Shown: one piece after another, positions 1 through 6,760 of the stretch | How positions within the stretch are numbered: position 1 is the stretch's first letter | How the letters are laid out: each line of letters begins with the position of its first letter | Position numbers and translations under genes: made by a program | Notes under the pieces: generated by a model | Databases searched by the model: none | Told to the model about the DNA's origin: nothing | The model's input: only the letters and a program-made list of their open reading frames with translations | Assembly: GCA_024641445.1 (NCBI GenBank) | Contig: JAHEDA010000056.1 | Coordinates: 1 to 12,020 of the forward strand | Length of the DNA stretch: 12,020 nt | Source of the DNA: Gammaproteobacteria bacterium | Lineage (GTDB): Bacteria > Pseudomonadota > Gammaproteobacteria > UBA6429 > Thiohalophilaceae | Reading direction: 5' to 3'

Positions 1-231
1 CGCACCTGGGTCGGACAAGGCAAACCAGTGTTGCATAAAATAGATCCGCAGCATGCGTTCGACACCCTTGGGTTTGCGACCAGAACCTTCGGGTTTGGGA
101 TAAAACGGTTCAATCACCGCCGTCAGCTCCTTCCAAGGAATAATCCGCTCCATGTCGTTCAGGAATACCTCTTTGCGGGTTTGCTTGCGGTATTTTTCAA
201 ATCTATTTCCCAATAAACTGCGTTGGCGCAT
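1..231 (-). CDS. IS5-family transposase, N-terminal part (runs off window)
   Basis: The minus strand reads 77 uninterrupted codons from an ATG at 231-229 to the window edge, beginning MRQRSLLGNRFEKYRKQTRK. The segments FLNDMERIIPWKEL, IEPFYPK and MLRIYFMQHWFALSDPGA match the conserved N-terminus of IS5-group DDE transposases: the 'VPW..L...I.P.YPK' block followed by 'LRIYF.Q.W..LSDP'. These enzymes cut and rejoin the ends of their own insertion sequence. A GAGGAA ribosome binding site sits 7 bases before the start, so the reading start is sound. The DDE catalytic core lies outside the window, so whether the copy is intact cannot be judged. The visible part has no frameshift or stop. It is oriented away from kup. 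Confidence 0.88.
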   Translation of the reverse strand, partial: MRQRSLLGNRFEKYRKQTRKEVFLNDMERIIPWKELTAVIEPFYPKPEGSGRKPKGVERMLRIYFMQHWFALSDPGA

Positions 232-310
232 CGCGGGGTTCCTCTTTAAATTCAATTTCAGGTATTATCGCAGAAAATGGAATTAATCAGAGTCACCCTA
301 TTTGACGTAG

Positions 311-329
311 CAACAAGATCAGGACCTTC
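311..329 (-). repeat. Possible terminal inverted repeat of the IS5-like element
   Basis: Read on the minus strand, this stretch begins GAAGGTCCTGATCTTG, about 100 bases upstream of the transposase start. The opening GAAGGT resembles the start of many IS5-group terminal repeats (GGAAGGT...). The partner end lies outside the window, so neither the repeat nor a target duplication can be confirmed. The true boundary could be elsewhere between 240 and 340. Confidence 0.3.
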
Positions 330-387
330 GAATTACGGTGATTCTGCTGCATTTTAACAGTCGGCTCCGGTTTCGTCATGCTGCAAA

Positions 388-393
388 TATAAC
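388..393 (+). promoter_or_regulatory. Candidate -10 box of the kup promoter
   Basis: TATAAC matches the sigma-70 -10 consensus at five of six positions and lies about 100 bases before the kup start. No good -35 is present 16-18 bases upstream, so this is only a candidate. A start here would put the 422-450 hairpin in the kup leader. Confidence 0.25.
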
Positions 394-421
394 CCGCGAG
401 TGAAATTCCACTAGACCAGAG

Positions 422-450
422 GAAGGCGTACGTTTATTCTTCACGCCTTC
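422..450 (+). repeat. Inverted repeat in the kup leader
   Basis: GAAGGCGT (422-429) and ACGCCTTC (443-450) are perfect 8-base complements separated by 13 bases, ending 43 bases before the kup start. No T-run follows, so it is not a typical terminator. It could be an RNA hairpin in the kup 5' leader or a protein binding site. I recognise no known riboswitch class in it. Confidence 0.5.
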
Positions 451-493
451 AAATCCTCACTGCAAAAACCATCTAAACGGACCTCATTCGACA

Positions 494-2377
494 ATGACAA
501 CACCGGACCAGGGACCGCAGCATACCCGTTTGGCCATGCTCACCATTGGTGCGATCGGTGTCGTCTATGGTGACATTGGTACCAGTCCATTATATGCCCT
601 CAAGGAGGCCTTTACTGGAACACACGGTGTGGCCGCCACGCCCGAGAATGTGCTGGGCGTCCTGTCCCTTATCTTCTGGTCGCTAATATTTGTCGTATCT
701 ATTAAATATGTTGTGCTGATTATGCGCGCCGACAACAATGGTGAGGGCGGCATTATGGCCTTAATCGCCCTCGTGCAGCGTGCGACTGCCACTTCAGCAA
801 GACTGCGCTGGTTCTTGATGACGCTGGGTATCTTCGGTGCGGCCCTGTTTTATGGTGATGGTATGATCACACCCGCCATTTCGGTACTCTCTGCGGTCGA
901 AGGCATGGAAGTTGCTGCCCCTGCGTTGAAGACCTATGTTATCCCGCTGACCCTGGGGGTCATAATTTTGTTGTTTATAGTGCAGCGCCACGGTACTGCA
1001 CGCGTCGGTGCTCTGTTCGGTCCCATTATGATCCTTTGGTTCTTGACCCTGGCGATCCTCGGCATTCGAAGCATCTTGCGATATCCGGATGTGCTGGCAG
1101 CGCTCAATCCCCTTTATGCAGTTCACTTCTTTGAGCAAACTCACTGGGCGGGATTTTTTGTGCTTGGCGCGGTTGTGCTTGCAGTAACGGGTTGCGAGGC
1201 GTTATATGCTGACATGGGACACTTTGGCAAGCAGTCAATCCGGATTGCCTGGTTCAGCTTCGTCCTGCCGGCATTGGTGCTGAATTATTTCGGACAGGGG
1301 GCGTTGCTGCTACACAGCCAGGGCATTACCAATCCATTTTATGAGCTGGCACCAAACTGGGCGCTGTATCCAATGGTGATACTTGCTACCCTCGCAACAA
1401 TCATCGCGTCGCAGGCAGTGATCACGGGTGCCTTTTCAATTACCCGACAGGCAATTCAGTTAGGCTATTCTCCACGCATGGGTATTGCGCATACCTCCGA
1501 GAGTGAAATTGGTCAGATCTATATCCCGTTTATAAACTGGAGCCTGTTGTTTGGCGTTATTATACTGGTACTCGGTTTCCAGACCTCCAGCAATCTTGCC
1601 GCGGCCTATGGCATCGCGGTGACGGGCACTATGGCTATTGATACCATTCTTGCCTTTGTTGTGATCCGTAGTCTGTGGAACTGGAACTGGGTCATCACGG
1701 CTTTGGGTATCGTTAGCTTCCTTTCAATAGATATGGCCTTCTTTACCGCCAATACCGAAAAAATTATACAGGGTGGCTGGTTTCCAATCGCAATAGCAAT
1801 GATCTATTTTACATTAATGTCGACCTGGAAGCATGGTCGTATCATTCTCGCGGATCGTTTGGCTGAGATTTCGATTAAATTTGCCCCCTTCATGCAAGCT
1901 TTGATTAAAAATCCACCGCAGCGTGTGGCTGGTACAGCGATCTTTCTGACATCCAGCAAGGATGCAGTACCACATGCGATGCTGCATAATCTAAAACACA
2001 ATAAAATCCTGCATGAAAGAATAATTATATTGAATGTACGTTTTCATGATGTACCTTACGTCGCGGATAGTGACCGCCTTGAGATCGAAACCTTCATGCC
2101 CTGGTTATTTAAAATTTGCGTGAATTACGGATTTAAGGACCAGACCGATATTCCCCGGGCACTGGAACTGTGTGCCGAGAAGGGTATTCCAATCGAAATT
2201 ATGGATACATCGTTTTTTCTTAGTCGCGAGAAGCTCATCTCGACCGAACGCCCCGGCATGGCACGCTGGCGTGAGAAGTTGTTCATCTGGCTGTCACTTA
2301 ATGCTGGTACCGCCGCATCCTATTTCAATATACCAACCAATCGCGTCATTGAACTTGGCGCACAAGTTGAGTTGTAG
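494..2377 (+). CDS. kup: Kup low-affinity potassium uptake permease
   Basis: This is a 627-residue inner-membrane K+ transporter of the KUP/HAK/KT family, thought to work as a K+/H+ symporter. E. coli Kup has 622 residues. The family signature GDIGTSPLYA is at residues 26-35, and conserved segments follow: NNGEGGIMAL (about 81-90) and GDGMITPAIS (121-130). Some twelve hydrophobic segments fill residues 15 to about 440. A hydrophilic cytoplasmic C-terminal domain follows, ending at the TAG at 2375-2377. The ATG at 494 is chosen because it gives the usual family N-terminus just ahead of the first membrane helix. The ribosome binding site is weak (only ACGGA, about 12 bases upstream). The gene stands alone, with 309 bases to the next gene. 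Function is assigned by family resemblance. Confidence 0.96.
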   Translation: MTTPDQGPQHTRLAMLTIGAIGVVYGDIGTSPLYALKEAFTGTHGVAATPENVLGVLSLIFWSLIFVVSIKYVVLIMRADNNGEGGIMALIALVQRATATSARLRWFLMTLGIFGAALFYGDGMITPAISVLSAVEGMEVAAPALKTYVIPLTLGVIILLFIVQRHGTARVGALFGPIMILWFLTLAILGIRSILRYPDVLAALNPLYAVHFFEQTHWAGFFVLGAVVLAVTGCEALYADMGHFGKQSIRIAWFSFVLPALVLNYFGQGALLLHSQGITNPFYELAPNWALYPMVILATLATIIASQAVITGAFSITRQAIQLGYSPRMGIAHTSESEIGQIYIPFINWSLLFGVIILVLGFQTSSNLAAAYGIAVTGTMAIDTILAFVVIRSLWNWNWVITALGIVSFLSIDMAFFTANTEKIIQGGWFPIAIAMIYFTLMSTWKHGRIILADRLAEISIKFAPFMQALIKNPPQRVAGTAIFLTSSKDAVPHAMLHNLKHNKILHERIIILNVRFHDVPYVADSDRLEIETFMPWLFKICVNYGFKDQTDIPRALELCAEKGIPIEIMDTSFFLSREKLISTERPGMARWREKLFIWLSLNAGTAASYFNIPTNRVIELGAQVEL

Positions 2378-2686
2378 CAGGACACCACCGTGAGATATTT
2401 TTCTTTATTCTAGAGTAAGGAGGGCAAGTACTCCCTCTCGGCTTGATGAGTACATGAGTATACTATTAGTCATGTCTTGTCTGCGTTCTCGGTATACGGT
2501 TCATCCCGGTTTTTTAATAACCACGACGCTTGATATTAAATATCTCATCACTGTACATGGTGAAGGGAGGTGTTTATTATTACAAACCCGGATAAACTAC
2601 CATCTGTAAAATGATAAGGTTTTGCAAGATAGGTGAAAAGTCTGGCATATTGCTAAATACCTGATAACAACAATGCGAAATACATC
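2378..2686. other. Intergenic region between kup and the DUF599 gene
   Basis: This stretch holds no credible gene. It contains several short inverted repeats: GAGGG/CCCTC around 2420-2437, ACATGA/TCATGT at 2452-2457 and 2470-2475, and the 13-base palindrome GATATTAAATATC at 2532-2544. A T-run near 2511-2516 is preceded by only a 3-base stem, so I do not call a kup terminator. A possible promoter for the next gene is TTGCAA followed 18 bases later by CATATT, roughly 2625-2655, but it is weak. Confidence 0.4.
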
Positions 2687-3355
2687 ATGACACTTACTGG
2701 CAATGTATTATCACTTCTTGCAAATGACGTAGCGGCATTAGTGCTCTGTGCAGTATTTATAGGGGCTTATCAAGCGTATTTGTTCCTCCGTGTCAGAAGA
2801 GACCCGCATTACTCTGTACAGTCAATCAATGCGATCGCTCGTACAGAATGGGTCAAGCAGATTATAGCCAAGCGTGAAGTTATTACTGCGGTACAGACCT
2901 TGCGAAATTCGACCATGGCTGCAACTTTTCTGGCCTCTACCGCTGTGCTGTTAACCGTCGGCGTTCTGACCTTGAGTGAGCAGGGCGATAAGCTCGGATC
3001 GGTCTGGCACAGTCTGAATTTTGGTGGCGCAATCAATATTCAGGTATGGACTATAAAGGTGTTGTCAATCCTGATTGATCTGTTTGTGGCCTTTTTTGCC
3101 TTTGCGATGTCGATACGCACCTATAATCACGTCGGGTTCATGCTATATGTGTCAGCACATACAACGCACCCAATCCTCAATGCCGATTATATTGCTCATC
3201 ATCTAAATCGCGCCGGGAGCCTGTACAGCATTGGTATGCGGGCTTATTATTATTTGGTGCCGCTGGTATTCTGGTTGTTCGGCCCAGGTTACATGTTGAT
3301 CGCAACGGTTGGGTTACTCTTTTCGCTCAATCGATTCGACCGTGCTACCAGGTAA
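2687..3355 (+). CDS. DUF599 family integral membrane protein
   Basis: This 222-residue protein matches the length and pattern of DUF599 (PF04654), membrane proteins of unknown function. Four hydrophobic stretches are visible, at about residues 12-33, 76-96, 120-143 and 185-214. Family-like landmarks are the AIARTEWVKQIIAKRE loop (about 49-64), the small-residue helix AATFLASTAVLLTVG (78-92), the aromatic helix with LFVAFFAFAMSIRTYNH (132-148), and the C-terminal NRAGSLYSIGMRAYYYLVPLVFWLF-type segment (174-198). The ATG start has no obvious Shine-Dalgarno sequence, but it is the first in frame and gives the usual family length. The neighbours kup and tadA are separated by long gaps, so it is probably a single-gene transcript. 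No function is assigned. Confidence 0.85.
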   Translation: MTLTGNVLSLLANDVAALVLCAVFIGAYQAYLFLRVRRDPHYSVQSINAIARTEWVKQIIAKREVITAVQTLRNSTMAATFLASTAVLLTVGVLTLSEQGDKLGSVWHSLNFGGAINIQVWTIKVLSILIDLFVAFFAFAMSIRTYNHVGFMLYVSAHTTHPILNADYIAHHLNRAGSLYSIGMRAYYYLVPLVFWLFGPGYMLIATVGLLFSLNRFDRATR

Positions 3356-3380
3356 TTTGAATTATCCATTAGTTTCTCTA

Positions 3381-3409
3381 CCCGTACACGAGTGTAGAAC
3401 AGATACGGG
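3381..3409 (+). repeat. Inverted repeat downstream of the DUF599 gene
   Basis: CCCGTA (3381-3386) and TACGGG (3404-3409) are complementary 6-base arms with a 17-base loop, 25 bases after the DUF599 stop. No T-run follows. It might be a 3' end hairpin, but the support is weak. Confidence 0.25.
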
Positions 3410-3414
3410 CCCAA

Positions 3415-3495
3415 CTATGTCAAGGCGAAGTCAATGACATTATGTACATCCCAAAAGATGGCCTTGTCTTCGTACTCCAATTCAGGTAATTCTTG
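3415..3495 (-). pseudogene. Possible relic of a CopG/BrnA-type antitoxin N-terminus
   Basis: On the minus strand, between a TGA (3498-3496) and a TAG (3417-3415), 26 codons read as a plausible protein fragment containing PELEYEDKAIFWDVH and then NVIDF. The pattern P-E-x3-E-D-x-A-x-F-W-x2-H-x3-D-F/Y resembles the N-terminus of small CopG-like antitoxins (consensus-like 'F.sEdEereFWe.hD.tDY'). There is no ATG, no ribosome binding site and no continuation into the ribbon-helix-helix domain. If real, it is a dead fragment overlapping the tadA promoter region. It could also be chance, since the stretch is short. The likeness is from memory of the family, not from a search. Confidence 0.25.
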
Positions 3496-3507
3496 TCAGG
3501 ACTAAAG

Positions 3508-4008
3508 ATGGCTGAGATGAACGATCGCTCCAATCTGGAGTCGCTTGAGCTTGATCAGTTCTGGATGCAACGGGCGCTTGAATTAGCTCAACATGCTTCT
3601 GATGAAGGTGAGGTGCCGGTGGGGGCGGTGTTGGTCCGGGATGATGAAGTGATTGGTGAGGGCTGGAATCGCCCGATTGTCAGCCACGACCCAACCGCTC
3701 ATGCGGAGATATCCGCCTTGCGCGCAGCTGCGCAGCACATTGGCAACTACCGTCTACTCAACACTACTCTGTATGTCACGCTGGAACCCTGTGTAATGTG
3801 TACGGGCGCATTGATTCATGCGCGTGTGAAAAGATTGGTGTTTGGTGCACACGAGCCGCGTACCGGTGCAGTTGAGAGCGTCTTTACGATTCTGCAGGAC
3901 CCCCGCCAAAATCATCGAGTTGAGGTTACGGGTGGAGTTCTACAGCAGGAATGTGCTGAACTGGTAAAAGCATTTTTTAAATCTCGGCGGCAGAAGGCCG
4001 GACAATAA
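3508..4008 (+). CDS. tadA: tRNA-specific adenosine deaminase TadA
   Basis: TadA deaminates the wobble adenosine (A34) of tRNA-Arg(ACG) to inosine in the cytoplasm. From this start the protein has 166 residues; E. coli TadA has 167. The zinc site is complete: HAE with His65 and the proton-shuttling Glu67, then PCVMC with Cys95 and Cys98. Also family-typical are EVPVGAVLV (35-43), EGWNRPI (51-57), DPTAHAEI (61-68) and NHRVEV (135-140). The ATG at 3508 is preferred over an in-frame TTG at 3493 because AGGA at 3498-3501 lies six bases before it and the length then fits. Seventeen bases separate its stop from the next gene, so the two are probably cotranscribed. In E. coli tadA also lies next to mltF, which here comes after one extra gene. 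Confidence 0.96.
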   Translation: MAEMNDRSNLESLELDQFWMQRALELAQHASDEGEVPVGAVLVRDDEVIGEGWNRPIVSHDPTAHAEISALRAAAQHIGNYRLLNTTLYVTLEPCVMCTGALIHARVKRLVFGAHEPRTGAVESVFTILQDPRQNHRVEVTGGVLQQECAELVKAFFKSRRQKAGQ

Positions 4009-4025
4009 TTTACTCGGGGAAGTTT

Positions 4026-5000
4026 ATGAATAAAATGGGCATGCTCTTGGTTGTATCTATTATTTTGATGGTCTGGATTAACTCAATATCGGCGGCGGCT
4101 TTGCCTGTGTATGCCCCTGTCGCAGTAAGTATGGATATCCAAAAGGTCTCTGAGCACGTCTATTATGTTAAGGGTGCGGCCGGAACGGCAACTGAAAACT
4201 CAGGCTTTATCTCCAACGCAGGTTTTGTTGTAACCAACGAAGGTGTCGTTGTATTTGATACGCTGGGTACTCCTTCGCTCGGATATCTATTACTGCAGAA
4301 GATCCGTAGCGTAACGGACAAACCTGTCCGTAAAGTTGTGATTAGCCACTACCATGCCGACCATATCTACGGTCTTCAAGTCTTCAAGGAGCAGGGGGCC
4401 GAGATCTATGCGCCTAAAGGTGCGCTTGAGTATATTGGCTCCGCTGTGGCGAAGGAGCGTTTGGAGGAACGGCGCTTCTCTCTGGAGCCATGGGTCAATG
4501 ATGCGACCTATATTGTCTCCGCTGATCACTTCTTGGACAAGGACACCGTCTTTGAATTGGGTGGTTTACGTTTTCAGCTGAACATGGTTGGTGCTGCGCA
4601 CTCTGAAGGTGACATGACCATGTATGTCGAACCGGATCGCGTTCTGTTCTCTGGTGATATTATCTTTGAAGGTCGAGTACCTTACCTCGGAGATGCCAAC
4701 ACCAGGCAGTGGCTGCAGAGCTTGAAGCAGATGGAAACCTCAAGGTTGACCGCCTTGATCCCCGGTCACGGTGCTGCGGCCAGGGACCCGAATAAGGCGA
4801 TCACCATGACACGCAGTTATCTTGAATACATGCGCAAAGTCATGGGGGGAGCGGCACGTGATTTCGTTTCGTTTGCCGAGGCTTATGCCAAGGCCGATTG
4901 GTCGGCCTTCAACAAACTCCCAGCCTTTGAAGCGGCGAATCGTCGCAATGCTTACCAGGTATTTTTGGCGATGGAGGAAGAAATCCTCCATGGAAATTAG
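4026..5000 (+). CDS. Exported metallo-beta-lactamase-fold hydrolase
   Basis: This 324-residue protein starts with a Sec-type signal peptide: a short Lys-containing N-region, a hydrophobic core at about residues 5-21, and an AAA site near 23-25. A complete MBL-fold metal site follows: H-x-H-x-D-H at His108, His110, Asp112 and His113 (SHYHADH), His192 in AHSEGD, Asp211 in FSGDIIF and His248 in IPGHG. All the ligands for a two-metal site are present. The spacing and the GNSGF-like opening (ENSGFISNAGFVVT) resemble periplasmic MBL proteins annotated as SoxH-like or quinoprotein-linked hydrolases rather than true beta-lactamases, but the substrate is unknown. The start is supported by GGGGAAG just upstream. 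It lies 17 bases after tadA on the same strand, and its TAG overlaps the mltF stop by 4 bases. Confidence 0.88.
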   Translation: MNKMGMLLVVSIILMVWINSISAAALPVYAPVAVSMDIQKVSEHVYYVKGAAGTATENSGFISNAGFVVTNEGVVVFDTLGTPSLGYLLLQKIRSVTDKPVRKVVISHYHADHIYGLQVFKEQGAEIYAPKGALEYIGSAVAKERLEERRFSLEPWVNDATYIVSADHFLDKDTVFELGGLRFQLNMVGAAHSEGDMTMYVEPDRVLFSGDIIFEGRVPYLGDANTRQWLQSLKQMETSRLTALIPGHGAAARDPNKAITMTRSYLEYMRKVMGGAARDFVSFAEAYAKADWSAFNKLPAFEAANRRNAYQVFLAMEEEILHGN

Positions 5001-6442
5001 AGCGCCGAGGATGAATAGGCGAGGATAGAGTCCTCGGCGTACTTGGGAGCGTCCTGATCGAGATACCAGTTCATAATGTCGAGATAGCTATGTATGGTCT
5101 CGACATATCTGACTGGCTCGTTACCTCGTGCGTAGCCGTATCTGGTTTTCTTGTACCACTTGCGCAGACGCAGCAGGGGCAGGCTTTCCTTAACGTCGAT
5201 CCACTTGTGGGGGTCTCCACCACGAAGCTCGGTAATCATACGTGCATCTTCCAGATGGCCAAAACCGACATTGTAGGCAGCAAGCGCCATCCAGGTGCGA
5301 TCAGGTTCGGGGATATAGTCGGGTATCCGGGATAGCATCTGTTTCAAATAACGTGCGCCGCCCTCAATACTCTCATCCGCATTGGTACGACGTTCGATGC
5401 CCAGGTCGCGAGCAGTGCTCCTGGTCAACATCATAATGCCGCGTACGCCTGTGGGTGAGACCGCGTAGGGATTCCAGTGCGATTCCTGGTAGGCCACGGC
5501 GGCGAGCAATCGCCAATCCAGCTGGTTGTGCATGGCTGTGTATTCAAATGTCTCTCGGTACCGAGGTAGGCGTTGTTCAATCTGGCGGAGGAAGCGGGCA
5601 GTACCAATGTAATCATAGCTGCGTGCAAAGGCATAATGCCGCTTGATGATCTGGTCCAGCTCACCGTTAACCTCAAGGGTATTGAGAAAGTTATTGGCCT
5701 CATCCCTCAGGCTGCTGTCTTCACCCTTGGGAAAGGCCCAGGCCAGTTGTTGTGGGCCTGAGATATCGAAGCCGATGCGCAGTTCGGGGTGATAGCGCCG
5801 GTTCAAGGTGACCTCGTTTGAATCGGCAATGGTGAAATCGATTTCACCATTGGCGACTTTTCCGAGGAGTTCGGCGCTGCCTTCCTCGTTGTTTTCATGC
5901 CACTCCAACTCAGTGAAATTATCCTTCAAGCGCTTGAGCTGCTCGACATGGCTGCTGTTCGCCATAACCTCAATATCGGAGCCGATCAAGTCAGCAGGGC
6001 CAGTGGGTCGGTGGTGGCTGGCGTTGTATACAAGTTGCTCAGTAATCGTTTGGTAAGGGACGGAAAAATCGAGTTCCTGCCGACGCTGCTCGGTAATGGT
6101 CAGGCCAGCGGCGGCGATTTGCGCACTGCCTGACTCCACCCGGTCGATAATTTCGTTTAGATTGTCTTGCACGCTAATTTTGAGCTTGACCCCAAGGTGG
6201 TCAGCAAAGCGGCTCATGAGATCGTACTCAAGTCCCGTTGGGCCGTAACGCCCCTGAAAATAGGTCGTGGCGGCGTTGCGGGTGACGACACGTAGCTCAC
6301 CGCTATGGATTACTTGTTTAAGAAGGGTATCTGGCTTGGAATTGAAGAAGAGAAGGAGGGCGATAACCACGACCAGACCCACAAAGCCGGTGACGATTTG
6401 CCTTTGCCACATCCAGAGCCGCTCATGTCGGATTGAAAACAT
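4997..6442 (-). CDS. mltF: Membrane-bound lytic murein transglycosylase F
   Basis: MltF cleaves peptidoglycan glycan strands, leaving 1,6-anhydro ends. This 481-residue protein has one N-terminal hydrophobic segment (about residues 16-34). A periplasmic solute-binding-like domain follows (about 40-270; GELRVVTRNAATTYFQG, LEYDLMSRFADHLGV, GLTITEQRRQELDFSVPY). A lysozyme-like SLT domain occupies about 295-460. The catalytic Glu is Glu320 in AVAYQESHWNP, followed by SPTGVRGIMMLT and the AAYNVGFGH motif (388-396). Domain order and length match E. coli MltF. The ATG at 6442 has AGAGGA upstream, though at a slightly long spacing. An extended -10 promoter lies 71 bases further upstream. The 3' end overlaps that of the convergent MBL-fold gene. 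Confidence 0.95.
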   Translation of the reverse strand: MFSIRHERLWMWQRQIVTGFVGLVVVIALLLFFNSKPDTLLKQVIHSGELRVVTRNAATTYFQGRYGPTGLEYDLMSRFADHLGVKLKISVQDNLNEIIDRVESGSAQIAAAGLTITEQRRQELDFSVPYQTITEQLVYNASHHRPTGPADLIGSDIEVMANSSHVEQLKRLKDNFTELEWHENNEEGSAELLGKVANGEIDFTIADSNEVTLNRRYHPELRIGFDISGPQQLAWAFPKGEDSSLRDEANNFLNTLEVNGELDQIIKRHYAFARSYDYIGTARFLRQIEQRLPRYRETFEYTAMHNQLDWRLLAAVAYQESHWNPYAVSPTGVRGIMMLTRSTARDLGIERRTNADESIEGGARYLKQMLSRIPDYIPEPDRTWMALAAYNVGFGHLEDARMITELRGGDPHKWIDVKESLPLLRLRKWYKKTRYGYARGNEPVRYVETIHSYLDIMNWYLDQDAPKYAEDSILAYSSSAL

Positions 6443-6512
6443 CGGAATCCGTCCTCTTAATTGCTACAAGATTAGCCGGGTTTCTCACCTCGGCCACTTA
6501 ATTATGGTGAAT

Positions 6513-6521
6513 ATTATAACA
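6513..6521 (-). promoter_or_regulatory. Extended -10 promoter element for mltF
   Basis: The minus strand reads TGTTATAAT, a perfect TGnTATAAT extended -10 element, with no strong -35 at the usual distance. Extended -10 promoters commonly tolerate a poor -35. Transcription would start around 6506 and give a leader of roughly 65 bases before the mltF ATG at 6442. Confidence 0.6.
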
Positions 6522-6603
6522 TGCTAATGCGACAAACATATACCTCACTGGGGCTAGGATATTGCTCTATTCTATTGAACATAAAGGAAAAAGAAGTTAG
6601 TCG

Positions 6604-6618
6604 CCAAACTAAGTTTGG
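6604..6618. repeat. Palindrome CCAAAC-TAA-GTTTGG
   Basis: Perfect 6-base arms flank a 3-base centre in the mltF/tRNA-Ser intergenic region, about 85 bases upstream of the mltF -10 and about 95 bases upstream of the tRNA -10. It could be an operator for a dimeric regulator or a small hairpin. I recognise no specific regulator's site. Confidence 0.4.
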
Positions 6619-6666
6619 ATAATTGGGGATGGAGTCTGTAACAAATGTTTACGATATTTTGTGGGT

Positions 6667-6699
6667 ATTTCGCTCTGCGCCATGGCTCCGTGGCGAAAT
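6667..6699 (+). repeat. Hairpin-forming inverted repeat upstream of tRNA-Ser(CGA)
   Basis: ATTTCGC (6667-6673) and GCGAAAT (6693-6699) are perfect 7-base complements. Inside them CATG/CGTG can pair around GCTC, leaving a one-sided bulge. The right arm overlaps the place where the tRNA -35 should be. No T-run follows, so it is not a standard terminator. It might modulate the tRNA promoter or be a dispersed repeat. Confidence 0.4.
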
Positions 6700-6712
6700 T
6701 GTTATGGGCGGG

Positions 6713-6733
6713 TACAATAGCCAGCCTGTTGTC
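6713..6733 (+). promoter_or_regulatory. tRNA-Ser(CGA) promoter: -10 and start region
   Basis: TACAAT (6713-6718) is a good -10 box. Five bases later comes GCCTGTTGTC (6724-6733). The same 10-mer lies at the same distance from the proposed -10 of the second tRNA-Ser gene, which supports both promoters. The -35 is poor (TGGCGA at 6691-6696, 16-base spacer). The G+C-rich discriminator region is typical of stable-RNA promoters under stringent control. The leader would be about 35 bases. Confidence 0.6.
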
Positions 6734-6760
6734 ACCTTGGACGACGGGTAAGTAACTACT

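Larger units (their letters stand above)
6443..6760. other. Intergenic region between mltF and tRNA-Ser(CGA)
   Basis: This divergent region carries the mltF promoter (minus, near 6513-6521), a 15-base palindrome (6604-6618), a hairpin-forming repeat (6667-6699) and the tRNA-Ser promoter (near 6713). I see no coding sequence. In E. coli the neighbour diverging from mltF is purL, which is absent here. Confidence 0.6.

Noticed and set aside
277..357. 26-codon open frame starting MELIRVTLFDV
   Set aside because: It has no ribosome binding site, spans the probable IS end, and resembles no family I know.
2500..2516. T-run after CGG/CCG as a kup terminator
   Set aside because: The stem is only three pairs, too weak to call an intrinsic terminator.
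2564..2612. Strong Shine-Dalgarno-like GGGAGGTG followed by a 12-14 codon frame
   Set aside because: No ATG, GTG or TTG lies at a usable distance after it. The peptide is very short and has no recognisable features.
3493..3507. TTG start five codons upstream of the chosen tadA start
   Set aside because: AGGA at 3498-3501 is correctly spaced for the ATG at 3508, and the resulting length (166) fits TadA.
5431..6133. Open frames on the plus strand and in other frames across mltF
   Set aside because: They are shadows of the well-supported mltF reading frame and resemble no protein family.
6636..6645. CTGTAACAAA, identical to part of the pst Pho box
   Set aside because: Only one half-site is present. 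The units 11 bases up- and downstream do not match, so it is probably chance.
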